Shown here in pieces: positions 1 through 5,617 of a stretch of 5,617 nt of DNA. The first letter of the stretch is position 1. The number at the start of each line of letters is the position of its first letter. Below the pieces are notes generated by a model. The model had not been told where the DNA came from. It was given only the letters and a program-made list of their open reading frames with translations, and made no database searches. The DNA is from Candidatus Muproteobacteria bacterium (GTDB lineage: Bacteria > Pseudomonadota > Gammaproteobacteria > Acidiferrobacterales > Sulfurifustaceae). The position numbers and the translations under genes were made by a program. Location: contig JAHFQD010000058.1 in assembly GCA_023266455.1 (NCBI GenBank), positions 1 to 5,617 of the forward strand. Direction: 5' to 3'.

Positions 1-1301
1 ATCGCCGCGTCGCGCGCCTTCGCGCCCTCCTCGTGCATGATGCGTTCGATGTTTTCCAACACCACGATGGCGTCGTCGACGACGATGCCGATGGCGAGCA
101 CCATGCCGAAGAGCGTGAGCGTGTTGATCGAATAATGCAGCAGATGCAAACCGGCGAAGGTGCCGATCAAGGACACCGGAACCGCGGCGAACGGAATCAG
201 CGTCGCGCGCCAGTTTTGCAGGAACACGAACACCACGACGAATACCAACAACATCGCTTCAACAAGCGTCTTGATTACTTCGCGGATCGACACTTCGACG
301 AACAGCGTCGTGTCGTAAACCGTCTTGTGTTCAAAGCCCTGAGGGAAACGGGTCGAGAGTTCTTTAACCGTCTTGTTGACGTTGTTCGCCACGTCGAGCG
401 CGTTCGCGCCCGGTTGCAAGAAGATACCCACCAGGGTCGCCTGCTTGCCGTTGACGCGTCCGATAAATTCATAGTCTTTAGAACCGAGCTCGATGCGCGC
501 CACGTCTTTCAAGCGCAGCGTCGACCCGTCGGGATTGGCCCGCACGATGACGTTTTCGAATTCTTTAACGTCGCTCAACCGACCCTTCGTCGTGATGGTG
601 TACACCAATTCTTGCGGTGTACCGCTCGGCGATTGACCGATCTTACCCGACGCGAATTGCGCGTTTTGTTCGTTGAGCGCGCGAATCAAATCCGCCGGCG
701 ACAACTTGAGCTGCGTCAACCGATCCGGCTTAACCCAGATACGCATGGCGTAATCTTTAGCGCCGAAGATCTGCACGTTGGTGGTGCCGGAAATACGCTT
801 AATCGCGTCCAACACATTAAGCGTGACGTAGTTACTGATATAGAGATTGTCGTAATGATCGTCGGGCGAATAGAACGCGATAACTTGTAAGAACGACGAC
901 GAGCCCTTCTGCACCGTAACGCCTTGGCGCCGCACTTCTTCCGGCAAGCGCACCTCGGCCTGTTTCACGCGATTGTTAACGTTGATCGTCGCCTGATCCA
1001 CGTCGGTGCCGATATCGAACGTCACTTGAATCTGCACCACGCCGTTCGAACCCGAAATCGAGTTCATGAAGATCATGTTCTCGACGCCGGTGATTTGATT
1101 CTCCAACGGCGCAGCCACGGTTTGTTCCAGAATCTCCGCCGACGCACCTGGATACATCGCTTGCACGGTCACAACCGGCGGCGCGATTTCCGGATAGCGC
1201 GAGATCGGCAAATTCGGCATCGCGGCCAAACCGGCGATGACGATGAAGATCGACAGAACGGCGGCAACGATAGGACGATCGATGAAGTAACGTGAAAACA
1301 T
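1..1301 (-). CDS. RND efflux transporter, HAE1 (AcrB/MexF) family, N-terminal part, runs off left edge
   Basis: Inner-membrane, proton-driven pump subunit of a tripartite efflux system that would export drugs, solvents or other amphiphiles through an adaptor and an outer-membrane channel. The visible 433 codons have no stop. The protein opens with MFSRYFIDRPIVAAVLS, a typical RND start with the first membrane helix at about residues 9-28. Next comes PISRYPEIAPP and the periplasmic porter region (about 40-330), which includes GVENM, KGSSSFLQV, FGAKDYAMRIW and LNEQNAQ, all recognisable HAE1 blocks. The second to fourth helices follow (about 340-420). Helix 4 carries FGMVLAIGIVVDDAIVVLEN, where the two Asp (409 and 410) match the AcrB proton-relay pair D407/D408. 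Full-length members are about 1,040 residues, so well over half lies off the window. The ATG is 12 bp after the adaptor stop, with a weak AGG upstream, which indicates one operon. Some blocks (SPDDHYDNLYISNY, QPGANA) look more MexF-like than AcrB-like, so no symbol is given. The family call is secure; the substrate is unknown. Confidence 0.96.
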   Translation of the reverse strand, partial: MFSRYFIDRPIVAAVLSIFIVIAGLAAMPNLPISRYPEIAPPVVTVQAMYPGASAEILEQTVAAPLENQITGVENMIFMNSISGSNGVVQIQVTFDIGTDVDQATINVNNRVKQAEVRLPEEVRRQGVTVQKGSSSFLQVIAFYSPDDHYDNLYISNYVTLNVLDAIKRISGTTNVQIFGAKDYAMRIWVKPDRLTQLKLSPADLIRALNEQNAQFASGKIGQSPSGTPQELVYTITTKGRLSDVKEFENVIVRANPDGSTLRLKDVARIELGSKDYEFIGRVNGKQATLVGIFLQPGANALDVANNVNKTVKELSTRFPQGFEHKTVYDTTLFVEVSIREVIKTLVEAMLLVFVVVFVFLQNWRATLIPFAAVPVSLIGTFAGLHLLHYSINTLTLFGMVLAIGIVVDDAIVVLENIERIMHEEGAKARDAA

Positions 1302-1313
1302 GCGAAAGCGCCT

Positions 1314-2552
1314 TTAATTTTTTGCGTTGGTGGCTTTAGCCGGGGGTGCTTTACTAGGCGCACCTTCCTTGGGCACGGCGGCGGGCGCGTTCTGCGGTGC
1401 GCCCTGCGTCGGCGGCGAACCGGCGACTTGAACCGGCGCGCCGGGGCGAAGTTTCATCAAACCATCGACGATGACTTTGTCGCCGTTGCTCAAGCCCGAC
1501 GTCACGATCCAGTTATCCTCGTACCATTCACCCAAGGTCACTGGCCGCACTTCCGCTTTGCTTTCCGCGCCCAACACATAAACGAATTTCCCTTTGGGTC
1601 CTTCAAGCACAGCGCGTTGTGGAACGAATACGGCGTTCGGTCGCTGCGCTCCTTTCAATATCACACGCACGAATTGTCCCGGGTGCAGCGATCCTTGCGG
1701 ATTCGGCAGCTCGGCGCGCGCTTCGCTGGTGCCGGTGGTGCCGGAGATGCGGATGTCGGTGAAGTCTAGTTTTCCGGTATTCGGATAATTACCGTCTTCC
1801 GCGAGTTTTAGACTGACGATAAAAGCGTTGTTCTTGGGCAACACCAATCGTCCCGCTTGCACTTCTTGGTTGAGGCGCAAACGCTCTTCATCCGAGATAC
1901 CGAACAACACATGGATCGGATTGACTTGCGTTACCGTCGTGAGCAACACGTCCGGACCCGAAACGTAGTTACCTTCTGAACGCAACGAACGCCCCGCTAC
2001 ACCGGAGATCGGCGATTCCACCCGCGAATACGCCAGATTCAGTTTGGCCTCGGTCAATCGCGCGTTGGCGCCCTTGAGATCCGCCATAGCGACGGCTTCG
2101 CCGGAGGCGGCGTCGTCATATTCTTTTTGGCTGACAGCTTTGGCTTCGAACAACGGCTTCATGCGCGCGGCGTTGCGTCGGGTTTGCTCGACGCGCGCGC
2201 TGGCGGCGGCGACGTCCGCTTCGGCACGCGCTTCGGCAGCTTCGAACGGCGCCGGGTCGATGGTGAATAACGATTGGCCCGCGGCTACGCGTCCGCCCTC
2301 GCGATAGTTGCGCACCTTCAAAATACCGGTAACACGAGCACGCACTTCGACTTCGCGCGAACCGGCGGTCTGGCCGGTGTATTCAAAGGCAATCGGCACG
2401 CTCTTGGATTCCAAGGTCACAATGTTGACCTCCGGCGGCGGCATCCCGTTATGCGGCTGAGAACTAGCGCGATTGCACCCGGACAAGAAAACAGCGCCGG
2501 CCATCAGACCGAACACCACACGGGCAACGAACAAAAACGATTTATTTTTCAT
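1314..2552 (-). CDS. RND efflux periplasmic adaptor (membrane fusion protein), AcrA/MexA/MexE family lipoprotein
   Basis: Periplasmic adaptor of 412 residues that links the inner-membrane RND pump to an outer-membrane channel. The first 26 residues form a lipoprotein signal: a basic start (MKNKSF), a hydrophobic core, and the lipobox LSGC with Cys26 as the lipidation site. The family domains follow in order: first half of the lipoyl/barrel-sandwich domain (about 66-98, including VTGILKVRNYREGGRV), an Ala/Glu-rich alpha-helical hairpin (about 100-172), second lipoyl half (about 173-206, SRVESPISGVAGR), beta-barrel (about 212-300, ending LHPGQFVRV), and the membrane-proximal domain (about 305-375). 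The last 35 or so residues are a Pro/Ala/Lys-rich tail, probably disordered. I chose the ATG at 2552 because AGAGG sits about 8 bases upstream and the signal peptide begins there. An in-frame ATG at 2591 would put 13 residues, including a Glu and an Arg, ahead of the signal. First gene of the pump operon, transcribed divergently from the TetR gene. Confidence 0.95.
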   Translation of the reverse strand: MKNKSFLFVARVVFGLMAGAVFLSGCNRASSQPHNGMPPPEVNIVTLESKSVPIAFEYTGQTAGSREVEVRARVTGILKVRNYREGGRVAAGQSLFTIDPAPFEAAEARAEADVAAASARVEQTRRNAARMKPLFEAKAVSQKEYDDAASGEAVAMADLKGANARLTEAKLNLAYSRVESPISGVAGRSLRSEGNYVSGPDVLLTTVTQVNPIHVLFGISDEERLRLNQEVQAGRLVLPKNNAFIVSLKLAEDGNYPNTGKLDFTDIRISGTTGTSEARAELPNPQGSLHPGQFVRVILKGAQRPNAVFVPQRAVLEGPKGKFVYVLGAESKAEVRPVTLGEWYEDNWIVTSGLSNGDKVIVDGLMKLRPGAPVQVAGSPPTQGAPQNAPAAVPKEGAPSKAPPAKATNAKN

Positions 2553-2638
2553 GATAATTACCTCTGCCGGGCGCAACGCGATCGCGTGCACATCACGAGA
2601 CTCTTACGTTGGAATGGTAACCGCTGAAACTGCATGTT

Positions 2639-2668
2639 AGAATACATACATTCGTGTATGTATGTAAA
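2639..2668 (-). promoter_or_regulatory. predicted sigma70-type promoter of the pump operon
   Basis: Read on the minus strand, TTTACA (2668-2663; five of six bases of the -35 consensus) is followed after 18 bp by TATTCT (2644-2639; four of six bases of the -10 consensus). Transcription would start near 2632, giving a leader of about 80 nt before the adaptor ATG. The palindromic operator fills the spacer and overlaps both boxes, so a bound repressor would exclude RNA polymerase. The boxes were found by eye. The fit to the operator and to the gene order supports them, but the start site is not shown. Confidence 0.6.
2643..2666. promoter_or_regulatory. AcrR-type operator, 24-bp inverted repeat
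   Basis: Half-sites TACATACAT (2643-2651) and ATGTATGTA (2658-2666) are exact inverted copies separated by six bases, TCGTGT. The half-sites and spacing match the AcrR operator upstream of E. coli acrAB as I remember it, with only two differences in the six central bases. The site lies between two divergent genes, a TetR-family repressor of the AcrR/TtgR group and a pump adaptor, as expected for local repression. It overlaps the predicted pump promoter. Binding of the neighbouring repressor is inferred. The comparison with E. coli is from memory, not from an alignment. Confidence 0.85.
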
Positions 2669-2683
2669 TAGCGGTAAGCGACT

Positions 2684-2712
2684 TTGAACGACTATCGTAC
2701 AACCGCTATATG
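2684..2712 (+). promoter_or_regulatory. candidate promoter of the TetR-family repressor gene
   Basis: TTGAAC (2684-2689) and TATATG (2707-2712) are 17 bp apart, and each matches four of six consensus bases. Transcription would begin about 50 bases before the ATG at 2771. The boxes lie to the right of the operator, so if this is the true promoter, autorepression would be weaker or work from an upstream position. A weaker promoter overlapping the palindrome is also possible. Confidence 0.35.
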
Positions 2713-2756
2713 AAATTCCGATTAATTACGCGTACTTATTACGGTCATTTAGATCC

Positions 2757-2762
2757 AGGAGA
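2757..2762 (+). promoter_or_regulatory. ribosome binding site of the TetR-family gene
   Basis: AGGAGA lies 8 bases before the ATG at 2771. It is a strong Shine-Dalgarno match and fixes the start of the repressor. Confidence 0.8.
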
Positions 2763-2770
2763 TAAACGGG

Positions 2771-3439
2771 ATGGCTCGGCGCACAAAAGAAGCGGCGGCG
2801 GAAACGCGTAACCGACTTCTGGATACCGCGGAGCAAGTCTTTATCGACAAGGGTGTATCGCGCACGTCGCTCGATGATATCGCCGCCGCCGCGGGCGTCA
2901 CACGCGGTGCGATCTACTGGCACTTCAAAAATAAATCCGATTTGTTCGAAGCCATGATGCAGCGCATGAAGTTGCCGCTGGAAGAACTAATGGTGCGCGC
3001 GACTGAAGAAAACGCCGACGATCCGTTCGCCTCCCTGCGCGCCCGCTCGCTCACGATTCTCAAACGGCTCGCGATCGACACGCAATGGCAACGCGTATCG
3101 GAGATCTGTCGTTTCAAAGTCGAATACGTTGACGAAATGGAAACGTATCTGCGCAAGCGTCATCTCGAATGTCGCAATAGTTCATTGCTACGCATCGAAG
3201 ACACCATGCGCGAAGGCATGAAGCGCGGTCAGCTGTCGGCGGCGATTGATCCTAAATTATCTGCCGTGGGTTTGTACGCGCTCGTCGACGGACTCATCAA
3301 TAATTGGCTTCTCGATCGAAAATATTTATCGCTGTCCAAATCCGCAGCGCCAGCGATCGACGCGTACCTGAGAGGTCTGTTGCCGCGCGCCGGCGACAAA
3401 CCCGCGGCGCGACGGAAAACGAAAAAGAAGCGCGCGTAG
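2771..3439 (+). CDS. acrR: TetR/AcrR-family transcriptional repressor of the divergent RND pump operon
   Basis: Cytoplasmic DNA-binding repressor of 222 residues, close to the usual length of 190-225. The N-terminal domain (about 9-59) holds the TetR helix-turn-helix. The block TSLDDIAAAAGVTRGAIYWH (residues 32-51), followed by FKNKSDLF, is close to the AcrR/TtgR signature, and the start MARRTKEAAAETR resembles AcrR as well. The C-terminal part (about 65-205) is the all-helical ligand-binding and dimerisation domain, with the segment ICRFKVEYVDEM typical of the AcrR C-terminal family. The last ten residues are strongly basic (RRKTKKKR at 214-221). The start is fixed by the Shine-Dalgarno site at 2757. 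The gene is divergent from the pump operon, with an AcrR-type palindrome between them, so ligand-relieved repression of the pump is the likely role. The symbol reflects similarity and context; ttgR, mexR-like or other local names are equally possible. The inducers cannot be read from the sequence. Confidence 0.92.
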   Translation: MARRTKEAAAETRNRLLDTAEQVFIDKGVSRTSLDDIAAAAGVTRGAIYWHFKNKSDLFEAMMQRMKLPLEELMVRATEENADDPFASLRARSLTILKRLAIDTQWQRVSEICRFKVEYVDEMETYLRKRHLECRNSSLLRIEDTMREGMKRGQLSAAIDPKLSAVGLYALVDGLINNWLLDRKYLSLSKSAAPAIDAYLRGLLPRAGDKPAARRKTKKKRA

Positions 3440-3508
3440 TTCTTCTCTCCCTTCATTAGGTAGAGAACTTCACAGATCGGAAATCGCTGTCCGCTGTTTG
3501 GTAACGTC

Positions 3509-4666
3509 ATGTCAAAGAAACAAACCGACTTTCTCCCCCGCTTCGTTTTAATGCTGGGCAACTTCATCATCGGCGTGGCGATCATCGGTCTCGCCGGCAT
3601 GCTGGTTGATCTGGCGCAGGGTTTAGACATTACGATTCAACACGCCGGATTTTTAGTTACCGCCGGCGCCATCGTTCTATGCATCGGTTCTCCTTTAATG
3701 GTGTGGGCCACGAGCCACTTCGATCGGCGCTTGCTGCTCGCGGGCGCGCTTGTCATGGTGGCGTTAGACCATTTACTGTCGGCGCTCGCACCGAGCTACG
3801 CCGGGCTGCTCGTATTGCGCGTTTAAACCATGGCCTTCGCGGACGTCTTCCCGCCGGTGGCGACGAGCACGGTAGCGCTGATCATGCCGCCGCAAAATCG
3901 AGCAAGCGGCGTTGTTTTCGTTTATCTCGGATTCTCACTGGCGGTCGCGGCCGGTCTGCCGACCGTGGCGTTTATGTCGGCTCACCTGGGCTGGCATACG
4001 ACCTTCGCCGCGGTCGGCGTGGCGGCGCTGTTGTGCGCGGCGCTATTACTATATGTATTGCCGAAAGGTTTACGTGGAGCACCGCTGTCGCTGGAAAGTT
4101 GGAGCCAGTTACTGCGCAATCGCCTGGTGCTGTTGCTGCTGGTTCTGAGCACGGTACAAGTATCCGGCCAGTTCACTATCTTCACTTATCTCGGTCCACT
4201 GCTAGCGCGACTCGCTAACGCGAACGTCGCGACCATCAGCGCGTTCTTCTCGTTATTCGGCGTTATGGGGATCATCGGCAATATCATTACCACGCGACTC
4301 GTGGTGATCATCAAACCGTTTTTAATGTCTGGCATTGGACTCTTGTCGATGCTGATCGGCTTCACGCTGTGGAGTGCCGGCGCCGGTATGCTCTCGATCA
4401 TGGGCGCCGGCATCGTATTTTGGGGATTAGGATTCGCCGCTATCAATTCGATGCAACAAGCTCGATTAGTTACCGCGGTGCCGACGTTCGCCAGCGCCGC
4501 CGTCGCACTTAACACGTCCGCGATTTTCATCGGCCAAGCGATCGGCTCCGCGCTCGGCGGTCATCTGTTCGCGCAAGATATGCCGCAAGCGCTCGGTTAT
4601 TCGGCAGTAATGTTCACCATCGCGGCACTGGGGATTCTCATGACAACGCGGGCCGCTAATTCATGA
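3509..4666 (+). pseudogene. MFS transporter (DHA1-type efflux family), interrupted by an in-frame stop at codon 106
   Basis: The two open segments, 3509-3826 (105 residues) and 3830-4666 (278 residues), lie in the same frame and together make one 12-helix MFS carrier of about 385 residues, the normal DHA1 length. The first segment has helices 1-3, the motif-A-like loop after helix 2 (ATSHFDRRLLLAG, about 67-79), and the start of helix 4, including its Arg in LLVLRV. The second resumes helix 4 (MAFADVFPPVATSTVALI), then has a motif-C-like stretch (GFSLAVAAGLPTVAF), a central loop, and helices 7-12, with NSMQQARLVTAVP and ALNTSAIFIGQAIGSALGG typical of this family. Such proteins export drugs, sugars or nucleosides by proton exchange; the substrate is unknown. 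Only GTA of the leader before 3509 resembles a ribosome site, and the 69-bp gap after the repressor allows co-transcription. Apart from the one stop, the frame is undamaged, so a recent nonsense mutation, a sequencing error, readthrough or reinitiation at the ATG of 3830 are all open. Confidence 0.85.
3824..3833 (+). other. in-frame TAA followed at once by ATG inside the MFS gene
   Basis: Codons 104-109 read CGC GTT TAA ACC ATG GCC. The TAA falls within transmembrane helix 4, just after its conserved Arg, where related transporters usually have a hydrophobic residue. One base change from TTA (Leu) would create it. The ATG three bases after the stop could allow reinitiation, but there is no Shine-Dalgarno match in the 20 bases before it, and a protein starting there would lack the first three helices. 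Confidence 0.85.
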
Positions 4667-4678
4667 CCCGATGGTGTT

Positions 4679-5371
4679 TCACCTGTCTGCGCGTTCGGTA
4701 ATAGGCGACTTTGTCCCGCCAAGCCAACCAAATAAAAACGTGGCCGCTGTCGCGCCCATCATTTGAGCGACAACAAAACCAACGACATCGTCCGGTCTAA
4801 TTCCAGCGAATGTGTCGCTTGCGGCGCGGGCGAACGTCACGGCGGGATTCGCAAATGATGTCGAGCTGGTAAACCAATACGCGCTACCAATATAAGCCGC
4901 CACCGCAATTCCCGTTGCCGTCATCTTTTGAAAGCGAGAACAACCCCAAATCACCATCAAAAGTCCGAAGGTGGCGACGAATTCACTCAGCCATTGATTC
5001 CAACCCGTGCGTACTTTCATCGAGGCGAAGAATAACGGTTCATTGAACATGGCGTGCACAAGCGCGACACCGACGAAAGCGGCGACGACTTGAACCGCTA
5101 CGTAGAACACGGCGTCTTTAGCGGCGAGCTTGCGTTGGCGCGCCATAACGAACGTGACGGCTGGATTGAAATGCGCGCCGGAGATCGGCGCAAAGATCAC
5201 AATCAGAACGAAAAGCGCACCGACCGTCGCCAAACTGTTAGCAAGCAGGGCGATGGCTATATTCCCACCGGCGAGCCGTTCTCCCATGATGCCGGAACCA
5301 ACAATCGCCATTAACAAGAACGCAGTACCGAGCGCTTCCGCGGCTAATCGCTTAGAGAGCGGAACGTTCAT
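4679..5371 (-). CDS. aqpS: AqpS-like aquaporin (MIP family) of an arsenic-resistance operon
   Basis: Membrane channel of 230 residues, within the usual 220-280 of the MIP family. It shows the six-helix hourglass pattern, with both half-helix signatures: SGAHFNPAVTF (NPA at 69-71) and SFANPAVTFA (NPA at 175-177). The N-terminal AAEALGTAFLLMAIVGSGIM is a standard MIP helix 1 with its conserved Glu12. The residue after the second NPA, Arg in water- and glycerol-selective members, is Val178 here. The start ATG overlaps the arsC stop as ATGA, which suggests translational coupling and a shared arsenic role. In rhizobia, AqpS replaces an ArsB-type pump and carries arsenite (or methylated arsenicals) down its gradient after ArsC has reduced arsenate; the same is inferred here. 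The stop lies 12 bp from that of the convergent MFS gene. The family is certain. The arsenic role rests on context and on resemblance to AqpS recalled from memory. Confidence 0.93.
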   Translation of the reverse strand: MNVPLSKRLAAEALGTAFLLMAIVGSGIMGERLAGGNIAIALLANSLATVGALFVLIVIFAPISGAHFNPAVTFVMARQRKLAAKDAVFYVAVQVVAAFVGVALVHAMFNEPLFFASMKVRTGWNQWLSEFVATFGLLMVIWGCSRFQKMTATGIAVAAYIGSAYWFTSSTSFANPAVTFARAASDTFAGIRPDDVVGFVVAQMMGATAATFLFGWLGGTKSPITERADR

Positions 5372-5617
5372 TCTTTCCCGATCGCTTTAAGCCGATCTCG
5401 AAGTGAAATGGCATCCAACTTCTCGTGCGGTAAGGCGAGGAACAACTCGATACGGCGCTTTAGTATCATTGCAACCTTAAAGAATTCCTTCTTAGCTACT
5501 TCGGGATCGGTGTAATGCGCCGGATCTTCAACCCCCCAATGTGCGGTCGTTGGGCGACCTGGCCATATCGGGCAAACCTCATTGGCCGCGCTGTCGCAGA
5601 CGGTAAAGATAAAATCG
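5368..5617 (-). CDS. arsC: arsenate reductase ArsC, thioredoxin-coupled (low-molecular-weight phosphatase) type, C-terminal part
   Basis: The last 82 residues of a cytoplasmic enzyme that reduces arsenate to arsenite; the 5' part lies off the right edge. The visible part begins DFIFTVCDSAANEVCPIWPG, whose two Cys (visible residues 7 and 15, eight apart) fit the resolving Cys pair that relays the disulfide to thioredoxin in this class. HWGVEDP follows, carrying the Asp-Pro (visible 31-32) of the phosphatase-fold general-acid loop. It ends in the helix KKEFFKVAMILKRRIELFLA and a short tail ending AIGKE. The N-terminal P-loop with the nucleophilic Cys (CX5R) is not in view, so activity cannot be judged. 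This ArsC is unrelated to the glutaredoxin-linked enzyme of E. coli. The TGA stop overlaps the aquaporin ATG by four bases. A regulator such as ArsR may lie upstream beyond the window. Confidence 0.93.
   Translation of the reverse strand, partial: DFIFTVCDSAANEVCPIWPGRPTTAHWGVEDPAHYTDPEVAKKEFFKVAMILKRRIELFLALPHEKLDAISLRDRLKAIGKE

Noticed and set aside
33..1295. Long plus-strand open frames opposite the RND pump gene (285 and 123 codons)
   Set aside because: They are codon-aligned complements of the pump gene. Their products are rich in Arg, His and Asp and resemble no family, while the minus strand gives a clear RND protein.
2553..2591. Upstream in-frame ATG at 2591 as the adaptor start
   Set aside because: It would put 13 residues including charged ones before the lipoprotein signal. 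The ATG at 2552 has a good ribosome site and starts a normal signal peptide.
3443..3467. Inverted repeat TTCTCT/AGAGAA after the repressor gene as a terminator
   Set aside because: The stem is six A/T-rich pairs with a 13-base loop and no following T-run, too weak to call.
3822..3833. GTTTAAAC followed by CCATGG at the MFS stop, as a possible cloning junction (PmeI and NcoI sites)
   Set aside because: The MFS homology continues in frame across the site without loss or insertion, so the two palindromes are most simply chance, produced by the same base that creates the stop.
3679..4218. Plus-strand 179-codon open frame overlapping the MFS stop, as evidence of a frameshift
   Set aside because: It lies in a different frame and shows no MFS-like or other recognisable sequence; both MFS segments share one frame without it.
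4673..4683. GGTG-TTT-CACC hairpin between the convergent MFS and aquaporin genes as a terminator
   Set aside because: The stem is only four pairs, has no T-run on either strand, and overlaps the aquaporin stop codon.
5054..5390. Plus-strand open frames opposite the aquaporin gene
   Set aside because: They are shadows of the aquaporin reading frame. Both NPA signatures and the arsC overlap support the minus strand.

Overview
The window reads as a chromosomal stretch from a Gram-negative proteobacterium, probably a gammaproteobacterium. It carries a tripartite-type RND efflux pump with a lipoprotein periplasmic adaptor, and an operator whose half-sites match the E. coli AcrR operator as I remember it. 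GC content is moderate. The genus cannot be read from the sequence.

Layout. Positions 1-2552 (minus strand) hold a two-gene pump operon. The membrane-fusion (adaptor) lipoprotein comes first (2552-1314), followed after 12 bp by the N-terminal 433 residues of an HAE1-type RND transporter that runs off the left edge. Positions 2553-2770 form a divergent regulatory region with a near-perfect inverted repeat. It sits inside the predicted pump promoter. Positions 2771-3439 (plus) encode a TetR-family repressor of the AcrR/TtgR group. Positions 3509-4666 (plus) hold a DHA1-type MFS transporter gene broken by one in-frame TAA at codon 106. Positions 4679-5371 (minus) encode an AqpS-like aquaporin. 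It overlaps by ATGA the 3' end of a thioredoxin-type ArsC arsenate reductase gene (5368-5617), whose 5' end lies beyond the right edge.

How the parts fit. The left half is a self-contained drug/solvent efflux module: a TetR repressor, its palindromic operator, and the divergently transcribed adaptor and pump genes. No outer-membrane channel gene is visible. One may follow the pump gene off the left edge, or a TolC-like protein may be encoded elsewhere. The right half is the tail of an arsenic-resistance operon: ArsC reduces arsenate to arsenite, and the aquaporin-like channel could let arsenite or another arsenical leave the cell. The MFS gene lies between the modules, tail-to-tail with the ars genes (12 bp between stop codons), and may be co-transcribed with the repressor gene.

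Nothing here amounts to a plainly new system. The points most worth a second look are the clean single-codon interruption of the MFS gene, the AcrR-type operator, and the Val in place of the usual selectivity-filter Arg in the aquaporin encoded next to arsC. No tRNA, rRNA, CRISPR array, insertion sequence or convincing terminator was seen, and no gene-free stretch exceeds about 220 bases.
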